Positions 34,316-42,197 of a stretch of 64,000 nt of DNA are shown piece by piece. This stretch comes from Colimorpha sp045640985. GTDB lineage: Bacteria; Bacteroidota; Bacteroidia; Bacteroidales; P3. Numbering within the stretch: position 1 is the stretch's first letter; the number at the start of each line of letters is the position of its first letter. Where the stretch lies: positions 1 through 64,000 of the forward strand of contig JAZUFZ010000022.1 in assembly GCA_045640985.1 (NCBI GenBank). The letters are read 5' to 3'. The notes below the pieces were generated by a model. The model ran no database searches. It had not been told where the DNA came from and saw only the letters and a program-made list of their open reading frames with translations. The position numbers and the translations under genes are program-made.

Positions 34316-36088
34316 ATGCGAAAATCAGATTTAGCAAGAAAATTAGTCCTTTTTATGGCGGTTGGAGCTATGTCCGTCTCGGGCTGCAAGAAGGAAATAC
34401 CGACCTCGACGTATGAAACCCCTTCGGGAAATACCCGGATAGAGGTTCCCAACCCCTACGCCCACAGTAAGATTCATTATCAGAACGGGGCAGTAGTGTG
34501 GGACACGAATGATCAGGTTTCCATTGCCCGCGGTAACGGAGCGTTTGCCACGTTCACGATAGACAACAATACCGTGGATGAAGACCCCGTTTGCTTCTAT
34601 GGCGATCTGGACGACCTTCGGGAAGGAGAAGAGGACTATAATTATTATGGCGTGTGCCCCAGAATGTCGGGCGTGACGGTGCTGAACGGCGTGATAACCC
34701 TTCCGCAGGCTATTCCCACTACCCAGACCTTGAAACAGGGCGGCTTTGCCCCGGAATCGAATGTGATGGTGGGTATGAGTGAAAACACGACCATGTATTT
34801 CAAGAACCTGGGCGGACTTCTGAAAATCTCCCTCCGCGGAACGGATGTAAGGCTTCAGAAGATACGGATTCAATCTACCGACAGCACGATTCTTTCGGGA
34901 ATGGGCAGCGTGGATATGTACGGAACTTCGCCTGAGATTGAATGGACAGAGGGATTCGGCAAAACCTATATCGAGGCGTGTGCCCCATACGGCGGTATGG
35001 ACCTCACGGCAGGCAAGACGTTCTATATCGTTGTGCCCGAGTGCAATATGGGCAACCGATATACGATAACCCTTACCGATATGCTCGGAAACGCCATCAG
35101 TCTCGACCGCAGTATCGGCAATATCTCCGTAACCCGCGCCAGTGTGACCAACCTCGGCACCTATACCGCCACGGTGGAGCGCGACCCGGAAAAGGTCTAT
35201 TTCACCACTACCAACGGGACGGTAGATAATCAACTGTTGAGAATACTCACGAATCTGGGAGAGGGTTGTGAAATCAATGGCGCAAACGGGGTCTATTCGG
35301 CTTCCTACAGCCAGCCGATAGAGACCTTGTATCATCAGGCTTTTCAGACTTGCAACACCTTAAAAAGCATTATCTTGCCCAATACGATCAAGGAATTTGA
35401 AGGCGACTACCACTTCGGGTCCTGTGCAGAACTGCAGACAGTTACACTGCCGGATAACAGCAATTTCAAGACCATCTCCTTTTCCTGTTTTCAGTGGTGC
35501 GAAAAACTCACAACGGTCATCATACCCAGTTCGGTAACCACAATCAAGGCGTGTGCATTCCAATTCTGCCGGCAACTGGCCTCAATAGATCTTCCGGAGA
35601 ATCTGCAAACCATAGGACAGAGCGCTTTCTCAGGGGCGGGGCTGACATCCATTACCATTCCAGAGGGAGTGACGACGATTCCAATGTGGACGTTTTTTGG
35701 ATGTCCGAATCTCCGTAACGTATATCTTCCTGCCAGTTTCACGGAAATAGGAGATGAGGCTTTCCGCGAGACACCAATATCCCATATAGACTTGCCGGAT
35801 GGATTGACCACCATAGGAGAGGGATCCATGGTGTATTGCGAAAATCTTACCAGTATAGACATACCCGCTTCCGTGACTTCTATTGGGGAGGTGGCCTTCT
35901 ATTATTGCCGGAGTCTTTCAAGCGTGACGGTCCGCAGGGCCACGCCGGTAGAGATAACGGAAAATATGCATGTGTTTGTCGATATTTCGGAGGATGCCGT
36001 GCTTTATGTGCCGATCGGCTCGATTGATGCTTACAGGTCTGCCGGCTGGGACCGGTATTTCGGCGGCGGAATACAGGGAATACAATAA
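34316..36088 (+). CDS. Fimbrillin-like/BspA-type LRR lipoprotein 1
   Basis: A surface lipoprotein of about 590 residues. The signal peptide ends at a lipobox (SVSGC, then KKEIPTS). An N-terminal region (about 30-300) resembles fimbrillin-like domains: VEVPNPYAH-like start, AVVWDTNDQVSIARGNGAF, GGLLKISLRGTDVRLQKIRI and TLTDMLGNAI. From about 340 to the end come LRR_5-type repeats with the IPSSVTTIKACAFQFCRQL pattern, and a closing LYVPIGSIDAYRSAGW cap. Start chosen at 34316; the ATG at 34298 is possible. It shares its architecture with the next gene. A likely adhesin. Confidence 0.87.
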   Translation: MRKSDLARKLVLFMAVGAMSVSGCKKEIPTSTYETPSGNTRIEVPNPYAHSKIHYQNGAVVWDTNDQVSIARGNGAFATFTIDNNTVDEDPVCFYGDLDDLREGEEDYNYYGVCPRMSGVTVLNGVITLPQAIPTTQTLKQGGFAPESNVMVGMSENTTMYFKNLGGLLKISLRGTDVRLQKIRIQSTDSTILSGMGSVDMYGTSPEIEWTEGFGKTYIEACAPYGGMDLTAGKTFYIVVPECNMGNRYTITLTDMLGNAISLDRSIGNISVTRASVTNLGTYTATVERDPEKVYFTTTNGTVDNQLLRILTNLGEGCEINGANGVYSASYSQPIETLYHQAFQTCNTLKSIILPNTIKEFEGDYHFGSCAELQTVTLPDNSNFKTISFSCFQWCEKLTTVIIPSSVTTIKACAFQFCRQLASIDLPENLQTIGQSAFSGAGLTSITIPEGVTTIPMWTFFGCPNLRNVYLPASFTEIGDEAFRETPISHIDLPDGLTTIGEGSMVYCENLTSIDIPASVTSIGEVAFYYCRSLSSVTVRRATPVEITENMHVFVDISEDAVLYVPIGSIDAYRSAGWDRYFGGGIQGIQ

Positions 36089-36110
36089 TTTGAGATTATA
36101 AACTAATATT

Positions 36111-37799
36111 ATGAAAATAAGAACATTTCTGACAAGTCTGGTACTTCTGGCGACAGTCTTTGCGAGTTGCAAGAAAGAGATACCGGAAATCGTGAACGAC
36201 ATCCCTATGGGAAACACTGTGATAGAGGTGCCGAACCCCTACGCACACAACAAGACCCATTACCAGAATGGAGCTGTGAAATGGAGCGAAGGCGACCAGA
36301 TAGCCGTGGCTCGCGGAAACGGGAGTTTTGTTAAGTTTACCATCATCAACAGCACCATCAACCAGGACCCGGTGTTGTTTACAGGCAATCTGGACGACAG
36401 CACAACCGACGGGAACTATTATGCAGTATATCCCTATATGGAAGGTCTCTCCGTGATGGACGGCGTGATTCATCTGCCCCAGGCCATAAAATCGACCCAG
36501 ACGCTGACCCCGGGAGGCTTCGGCAACGGGGACAATGTGATGGTAGGCATGAGCACCAGCACCGAGATGTATTTTCAGAATGTGGGCGGATTGATTAAGA
36601 TTTCGCTCCAGGGAACCGATGTCCAGCTGCAATCCATAACAATCAAAAGTATGTTTACCGGAGATGCCGGCAAAATGTCGGGACCGGCCACCATCAATAT
36701 GTTCAGCTCGACCCCCACGATAGAATGGGCCTCATCGGGATGTTCGAATCAGATCAAGCTTGTTTCGGAGACTGGAGTGGATCTGACCAATGGAAAGACA
36801 TTCTATATTGTTGCCCCTCAAAAAACGAATGAAATGTACCGAATCAGCATGAAGGACATGCTGGGAAACACCGTCAATTTTGGCGAAGAGGTCTCCACTC
36901 TGTTCGAGTTCGCCATCACACGCGCCAGCATAACCAATATCGGCAACTATAACGTTACGGCATTACGAGACCCGAACAAAATCTATTTCACCACCACGAA
37001 CGGGACGTTAGATGCAGGTTTGAGAAGCCGGTTCGAGGCATTGGGAAACGACTGTGAGATCAACGGAACAAATGGAAGCTATTCTGCCACATACAGTGTT
37101 GATGTGACTTCGTTGCCAACTGATGCGTTTATGCATTGCTCCACCTTGAAGAGCATAACCCTTCCCAATACGATTACGGAGTTTGTTGGAGATGATCATT
37201 TCTATGATTGTGGAAACATCCAGACAATTCAAATGCCGACCAACAGCAGTTTTGTAAAAATACCGAATTATTGTTTTATGTACTGCTACAAACTGACGAG
37301 TGTGAACATACCCAGCTCTGTAACAGAAATAGGAACGTTCGCATTTTCAGTATGTGAAAAATTATCCACTATCGAACTGCCGGCCGGACTGACGACTATA
37401 GGAAATGAAGCTTTTGGCAGAACCAATATTTCTTCTATCACATTCCCTACAGGTGTGACGGTACTCCCCGATGACGTATGTTATTATTGCCCCAACCTTA
37501 ACAGCGTGCAGATGTTGGGACAGGTTACTTCGATAGGTATTAGAGCTTTTTATGGTACTCCCATATCAAGTATAACTATTCCATCATCAATTGAATCCAT
37601 CGCGAATCATGCATTTTACAGTTGTGAAAACCTCAGCAGCGTAACATGCAAGAAAACGACACCTATCTCTTTGGGTGACAATGCGTTTCTATCCATCTCC
37701 CACAATGCTACACTCTATGTACCCGGCAGCGCGATAAGTGCATATCAGAATTCGGACTGGAACCAGTATTTCGGTGGCGGAGTAATGTCTATACGATAA
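36111..37799 (+). CDS. Fimbrillin-like/BspA-type LRR lipoprotein 2
   Basis: A 562-residue paralogue of the preceding gene with the same order of parts: signal peptide and lipobox (TVFASC, then KKEIPEI), fimbrillin-like region (VIEVPNPYAHNKTHYQNGAV, then WSEGDQIAVARGNGSF, GGLIKISLQGTDVQLQ), the strand YFTTTNGTLD, five to six LRR_5 repeats (IPSSVTEIGTFAFSVCEKL, ITFPTGVTVLPDDVCYYC) and the cap LYVPGSAISAYQNSDWNQYF. Only 22 bases separate the two genes, so they arose by tandem duplication and are co-transcribed. The repeats differ more than the N-terminal part, as expected for ligand-binding surfaces. Confidence 0.87.
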   Translation: MKIRTFLTSLVLLATVFASCKKEIPEIVNDIPMGNTVIEVPNPYAHNKTHYQNGAVKWSEGDQIAVARGNGSFVKFTIINSTINQDPVLFTGNLDDSTTDGNYYAVYPYMEGLSVMDGVIHLPQAIKSTQTLTPGGFGNGDNVMVGMSTSTEMYFQNVGGLIKISLQGTDVQLQSITIKSMFTGDAGKMSGPATINMFSSTPTIEWASSGCSNQIKLVSETGVDLTNGKTFYIVAPQKTNEMYRISMKDMLGNTVNFGEEVSTLFEFAITRASITNIGNYNVTALRDPNKIYFTTTNGTLDAGLRSRFEALGNDCEINGTNGSYSATYSVDVTSLPTDAFMHCSTLKSITLPNTITEFVGDDHFYDCGNIQTIQMPTNSSFVKIPNYCFMYCYKLTSVNIPSSVTEIGTFAFSVCEKLSTIELPAGLTTIGNEAFGRTNISSITFPTGVTVLPDDVCYYCPNLNSVQMLGQVTSIGIRAFYGTPISSITIPSSIESIANHAFYSCENLSSVTCKKTTPISLGDNAFLSISHNATLYVPGSAISAYQNSDWNQYFGGGVMSIR

Positions 37800-37816
37800 G
37801 TAATGAATACCATATT

Positions 37817-38071
37817 ATGAAAACAAAATATATTAAACCCGAAATCAAACAAATGGAATTTGTTGTAGAACAAGGATATGCTGGGTCGCTTTTTGGCAAA
37901 TCACCCCTGGAGGGCTTTACAGGTGAACGCTACGGACTGGAAGGCTTCTCCGGTGAAGACGGAAGCGGATTCGGAAGTGGCTTCGGTGGCGGATTAAAGG
38001 GAACGCTCCATAAAAACTATGGCAGCGGAGGCGACGACGATGGAGGTTTTGAAAAATTTTTTGTGGATTGA
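37817..38071 (+). CDS. Small Gly-rich protein downstream of the LRR lipoproteins
   Basis: An 84-residue protein, 17 bases after the LRR lipoprotein gene and therefore in its operon. It begins MKTKYIKPEIKQMEFVVEQG, a lysine-rich start followed by YAGS. From about residue 24 it is Gly/Ser/Phe-rich (EGFTGERYGLEGFSGEDGSG, then FGSGFGGGLKG) and ends with an acidic segment (GGDDDGGFEKFFVD). No signal peptide or membrane helix. Short proteins with a KYxKPEI-like start and a Gly-rich tail occur in Bacteroidetes near surface or secreted-peptide genes, from memory. It could be a peptide precursor or an accessory subunit. Confidence 0.65.
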   Translation: MKTKYIKPEIKQMEFVVEQGYAGSLFGKSPLEGFTGERYGLEGFSGEDGSGFGSGFGGGLKGTLHKNYGSGGDDDGGFEKFFVD

Positions 38072-38090
38072 GAAAAATATCGTATCTTTG
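38060..38090 (+). promoter_or_regulatory. Promoter of metK
   Basis: TTTG (38060-38063) and TATCTTTG (38083-38090) are 19 bases apart. The -33 box lies inside the coding end of the small Gly-rich gene. Transcription from about 38096 gives a leader near 150 bases, with a stem TTGTCC-ATCG-GGACAA at 38198-38213. Confidence 0.75.
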
Positions 38091-38246
38091 CACTCGCAAA
38101 GTGGATAGATTTGTAATGATTGCAACCACATGAAAAAATGCTAAACACATTGTTTCACAACCTACAATCACGATTCTTTACCCTCTTTTTTGCGACGTTG
38201 TCCATCGGGACAAATTTATGTCTAACACAAAAAAAGTAAAAGTAAG

Positions 38247-39506
38247 ATGAGTTATTTCTTTACATCAGAGTCCGTGTCGGCGGGACATCCCGACAAAATA
38301 GCAGACCAAATCAGCGACAGCCTTCTGGATGAATTCCTGAGAAGAGATCCGGAATCAAAGGTGGCATGTGAAACGCTGGTCACTACGGGTCTGGCTGTGG
38401 TAAGCGGCGAAGTGAAAACCCAAGGCTATGTAGATATTCAGGAAACGGTACGCGAAGTCATCCGCAATATAGGCTACACCAAAGGCGAATATAAGTTTGA
38501 GGCAGACTCATGTGCTGTGATTTCCACCATCCACGAGCAGTCGGGCGATATCAACCGCGGAGTGGAACAGGTCAAAAAAGAAGACCAGGGAGCAGGAGAT
38601 CAGGGAATCATGTTCGGCTATGCCTGCCGGGAGACGCCGGAACTGATGCCCCTTCCGATTACGCTGGCGCATATCTTTCTGATGGAACTGGAAAAAATCA
38701 GGAAAGAAGGCAAGGTCATGACCTACCTGCGTCCTGATGCCAAGAGTCAGATAACTATCGAATACAGCGAAGAGGGTAGCCCTATGCGGGTAGATACCAT
38801 AGTCATCTCAACCCAGCACGACGAGTTCGACACCGAAACCAAAATGCTGGCAAAAATCAAGAAAGACGTAAAGGAAATCCTGATACCACAGGTGGAAGCA
38901 CGACTGAGTGAGGAAAACAGGAAACTGTTCCATAGCGGCAAGAAATATAAATTATATGTGAACCCGACAGGTAAGTTCGTGATAGGCGGACCTCATGGCG
39001 ATACGGGCCTCACGGGACGTAAAATCATCGTAGATACCTACGGAGGAAGAGGTGCCCATGGCGGCGGAGCCTTCTCGGGAAAAGACAGCTCGAAAGTAGA
39101 TAGAAGTGCCGCATACGCCGCCCGTCATATAGCCAAGAATATGGTAGGGGCAGGACTCTGCGACGAGGCGCTGGTGCAATTGGCATACGCTATTGGCGTG
39201 GCACAGCCTGTGGGAGTCTATGTGAATACATACGGAACTGCTCATGTGGCGATGACTGACGGTGAGATTGCACGGAAGATTGAAAAACTATTCGATTTGA
39301 GTCCGTACGCCATCGTAAAACGCTTCGGATTGAAGAATCCTATCTTTGCCACCACAGCCGCATACGGCCATATCGGTCGTGACCCCTACGAAGGCAATGT
39401 GGTAGTATATGACAAAGCAGGAAAACCCCATACCAAGAAAGTAACATTCTTCGGTTGGGAAAAACTGGATATGATAGATACAATAAAAAAAGAATTCAAG
39501 ATATGA
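38247..39506 (+). CDS. metK: S-adenosylmethionine synthetase
   Basis: Makes the methyl donor SAM from methionine and ATP. The 419-residue protein carries the family's N-terminal SVSAGHPDKIADQISD (metal and ATP-binding His/Asp), the conserved GAGDQGIMFGYA and the glycine-rich GGAFSGKDSSKVDRSAAYAA that binds phosphates. Length fits the longer Bacteroidetes form. It has its own promoter and a 150-base leader. Its stop overlaps the start of pdxJ (ATGA). I found no match to known SAM riboswitches in the leader. Confidence 0.97.
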   Translation: MSYFFTSESVSAGHPDKIADQISDSLLDEFLRRDPESKVACETLVTTGLAVVSGEVKTQGYVDIQETVREVIRNIGYTKGEYKFEADSCAVISTIHEQSGDINRGVEQVKKEDQGAGDQGIMFGYACRETPELMPLPITLAHIFLMELEKIRKEGKVMTYLRPDAKSQITIEYSEEGSPMRVDTIVISTQHDEFDTETKMLAKIKKDVKEILIPQVEARLSEENRKLFHSGKKYKLYVNPTGKFVIGGPHGDTGLTGRKIIVDTYGGRGAHGGGAFSGKDSSKVDRSAAYAARHIAKNMVGAGLCDEALVQLAYAIGVAQPVGVYVNTYGTAHVAMTDGEIARKIEKLFDLSPYAIVKRFGLKNPIFATTAAYGHIGRDPYEGNVVVYDKAGKPHTKKVTFFGWEKLDMIDTIKKEFKI

Positions 39507-40216
39507 CAAAGCTGAGTGTAAACATCAACAAGGTGGCAACCATCCGCAACGCAAGGGGTGGCAATATGCCGAATGTACTGAAGTTTGCGTTAGATTGCGA
39601 GCGTTTTGGAGCCCAGGGAATAACAGTACACCCCCGCCCCGATGAAAGACACATCCGCTATCAAGACGTAAGAGAGCTGAAACCAGCCCTTACAGAAGAA
39701 TTCAACATAGAGGGAAACCCCATCCCCAGTTTCAGGAAACTGGTGGAAGAGGTAATTCCCGCACAGGTAACGCTGGTTCCGGATGCGGAAAATGTGCTTA
39801 CCAGCAATGCGGGTTGGGACACCATCAAAAACCAGTCGTTCCTGCACGATATGGTGGAGGAATTCCACAGTTTCGGAATCCGGGTGAGTATCTTTATCGA
39901 TGCCGAACCGAAGATGATTGAAATGGCAAAGAAAACCGGAACAGACCGGGTGGAACTCTATACCGAGAGTTATGCTTCACGCTATGCGGCAGGTAGGGAA
40001 GAGGCAATAGCCAAATTCGTAGAAGCCGCCAACAAGGCACACGAACTTGGACTGGGATTAAACGCAGGTCATGACCTGAATCTGGAAAACTTGAGATATT
40101 TCCACGAAAGAATACCTTTCCTGGATGAGGTCTCTATCGGACACGCGCTTATCAGTGATGCGTTGTATCTCGGGATAGAACGTACCATTCAGGAATATCG
40201 TAAGTGTCTGGAGTAG
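39503..40216 (+). CDS. pdxJ: Pyridoxine 5'-phosphate synthase
   Basis: Joins 1-deoxyxylulose 5-phosphate with the PdxA product to form pyridoxine phosphate in the DXP-dependent vitamin B6 pathway. The 237-residue TIM-barrel protein shows LSVNINKVATIRNARGG at the start, ITVHPRPDERHI, VTLVPDAENVLTSNAGW, RVELYTESYA and GLGLNAGHDLN, matching the family from end to end. The start at 39503 overlaps the metK stop by four bases, so translation is coupled. Confidence 0.96.
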   Translation: MTKLSVNINKVATIRNARGGNMPNVLKFALDCERFGAQGITVHPRPDERHIRYQDVRELKPALTEEFNIEGNPIPSFRKLVEEVIPAQVTLVPDAENVLTSNAGWDTIKNQSFLHDMVEEFHSFGIRVSIFIDAEPKMIEMAKKTGTDRVELYTESYASRYAAGREEAIAKFVEAANKAHELGLGLNAGHDLNLENLRYFHERIPFLDEVSIGHALISDALYLGIERTIQEYRKCLE

Positions 40217-40260
40217 CCGACCGGAGGACTGGCTGACGGCGGTCTGAAATAAGTAATAGA

Positions 40261-41193
40261 ATGACGGCAGGGAAAAACGGTATTCTAAAAGGACATCTTG
40301 CCTGTTTCGGGGCGTACGCCATCTTCGGCTTCAATATCATCTTCTGTAAGGATATAGCGAACGAAGGCGGCATACCTCCCATTGCGCTTTTTACGTTCAG
40401 AGCGATAGGGGCGGGACTGCTGTTCTGGCTCATATCCTTATTTTTCCCCAAGGAAAAGGTTGAAAAAAAGGATATGTTCAGAATTGTAGCGGCAAGTGTC
40501 ATGGGACTGCTGGCTCCTCAGATGACATTCCTGACAGCCATAACTATGACAACCCCAATAGACCTTTCGGTAATCAATACAATAACCCCTATCATGACGA
40601 TGTTTATCGCCGCCATAGTGCTGAAAGAACCTATCACATTGAAGAAAGCGGGTGGTGTCGTTTTGAGTTTCGTGGGAATATTACTGTTGATATTCCAGTC
40701 CATTACGATGGGGGGCGGGGCAGCAGCGACGAAACCAATGGGCGTGGTTCTGGTGATACTGAACTCGTTGAGTTTTGCCCTTTATCTGGGAATTTTCCGA
40801 CCGCTGATTTCCCGCTATAGTGTGGTTACGTTCATGAAGTGGATGTTTCTGGTGGCGTTTATTGTTTCCTTACCATTCTCGCTGCATCCAATATTGAACG
40901 ACATCAATTATGCAGCAATTCCGCAGAAGGTGCTATTGGAAGTGGGATTTCTGATTATCTTCGCAACTTTTGTTGCGTATTTCCTGATTCCAATCGGACA
41001 GAAAAAGCTCCGTCCCACCTTGGTAAGTATGTATGGGTATCTGCAACCCATGATAGCCACCATAGGGGGTATCGCTATGGGAATGGACCACCTGACGATA
41101 GGAAAAATCCTGGCCGCCGCAATGGTGATAGGCGGTGTGCTGATTGTGAATAAAAGCCGCAGCGCGGCAGATCCAAAACCTATACGAAAATGA
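40261..41193 (+). CDS. EamA-family (DMT superfamily) transporter
   Basis: A membrane protein of 310 residues with ten predicted helices in two EamA repeats. The first includes LACFGAYAIFGFNIIFCKDI and PIDLSVINTITPIMTMFIAA with the conserved LKEPIT loop; the second repeat starts near PMGVVLVILNSLSFALYL and ends with MVIGGVLIVNKSR. Such transporters export metabolites or amino acids; the substrate cannot be inferred. It lies 44 bases after pdxJ and overlaps the SGNH hydrolase start by four bases, so it bridges a cofactor pair and a glycan pair. Confidence 0.88.
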   Translation: MTAGKNGILKGHLACFGAYAIFGFNIIFCKDIANEGGIPPIALFTFRAIGAGLLFWLISLFFPKEKVEKKDMFRIVAASVMGLLAPQMTFLTAITMTTPIDLSVINTITPIMTMFIAAIVLKEPITLKKAGGVVLSFVGILLLIFQSITMGGGAAATKPMGVVLVILNSLSFALYLGIFRPLISRYSVVTFMKWMFLVAFIVSLPFSLHPILNDINYAAIPQKVLLEVGFLIIFATFVAYFLIPIGQKKLRPTLVSMYGYLQPMIATIGGIAMGMDHLTIGKILAAAMVIGGVLIVNKSRSAADPKPIRK

Positions 41194-42197
41194 AACGATT
41201 ATCTGCTTTTTTTGTTCTGCTGTTCTGCGCTATGCTGGTAATGGGACAGGACTCCCAGAAGGTGTTGTTTATAGGCAACAGCTATACTGAGGCTAATAAC
41301 CTCCCATTGATTATCTCCAATATCGCTCAAAGTATGGGACATCAGCTTGAATTCGATAGCAACACTCCCGGAGGCTGTACGTTCCGTGGGCATTGCAGCA
41401 ATGAATCCATGGATAAAATACGGCAAGGCGGTTGGGATTTCGTTGTGCTGCAGGAACAGAGTCAGACACCATCATTCCCACAGTGGCAGGTGGAATCAGA
41501 ATGTTTCCCATACGCAGAAACACTCGTAAATGCCATACGAACTTATAATCCCCAGGCTGTGCCGATGTTTTATATGACGTGGGGGCACAAATATGGTGAT
41601 CCGCATAACGCGGAGAGTTTTCCCGTATTGGGGACTTACGAAGGAATGGACAGTATGATATATGAGCGTTACATGTATATGGGGCAGACCAATAATGCTC
41701 CCGTGTGTCCTGTTGGGCGTGTTTGGCGTTATCTGCGGAACAATAACCCCGAGATAGAACTCTATCAAAGTGACAACAGCCATCCCAGCAAAGCTGGAAG
41801 CTATGCCGCTGCTTGTGCCTTTTATACTATGATCTTTGAAGAAGACCCAATGATTATAACCTATAATTATGAACTCAACGCACAAGATGCAGATATTATC
41901 CGGCAGGCAGTACATGAAGTGGTGTGGAACAATCTTTCGTTCTGGCAGTTGGCAGGCGCTTCGGGTATTTCTGTCCCAGGGGAGATTACGCTGAGTGCCT
42001 ATCCCAATCCGGTCCGAGACAAATTGTATATAGAATGTAATATACCAGACGTTAAGATGGTGATGATGGATCCGATGGGTCGTATGATTCCCCTCTTGTC
42101 ACACGAATTTAATACGGAATCCTGGGCGACAGGAATCTATATGATAAAAGCCTATAGCGAAACACAATTTGCAACAATAAAAATACTCAAGCTATGA
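41190..42197 (+). CDS. Secreted SGNH-type hydrolase with T9SS sorting domain
   Basis: A 335-residue secreted hydrolase, probably an esterase. Signal peptide to MLVMGQ. SGNH block I is KVLFIGNSYTEANN (catalytic Ser about S31), with an oxyanion Gly (NTPGGCTFRGH), a block III-like WGHKYGD and block V DNSHPSKAGSY (Asp-x-x-His, about residue 195). The last ~80 residues are a T9SS type A tail (LSAYPNPVRDKLYIECNIP, MMDPMGRMIPLLSHEF). It overlaps both neighbours (ATGA before; four bases with GH20 after), so it is tightly coupled to the hexosaminidase. Removal of acetyl groups from glycans is a plausible task. Confidence 0.88.
   Translation: MKRLSAFFVLLFCAMLVMGQDSQKVLFIGNSYTEANNLPLIISNIAQSMGHQLEFDSNTPGGCTFRGHCSNESMDKIRQGGWDFVVLQEQSQTPSFPQWQVESECFPYAETLVNAIRTYNPQAVPMFYMTWGHKYGDPHNAESFPVLGTYEGMDSMIYERYMYMGQTNNAPVCPVGRVWRYLRNNNPEIELYQSDNSHPSKAGSYAAACAFYTMIFEEDPMIITYNYELNAQDADIIRQAVHEVVWNNLSFWQLAGASGISVPGEITLSAYPNPVRDKLYIECNIPDVKMVMMDPMGRMIPLLSHEFNTESWATGIYMIKAYSETQFATIKILKL

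Noticed and set aside
38097..38246. Possible SAM riboswitch in the metK leader
   Set aside because: I looked for SAM-I/II-type conserved cores and pseudoknot pairing and saw only one short hairpin; a covariance-model search would be decisive.
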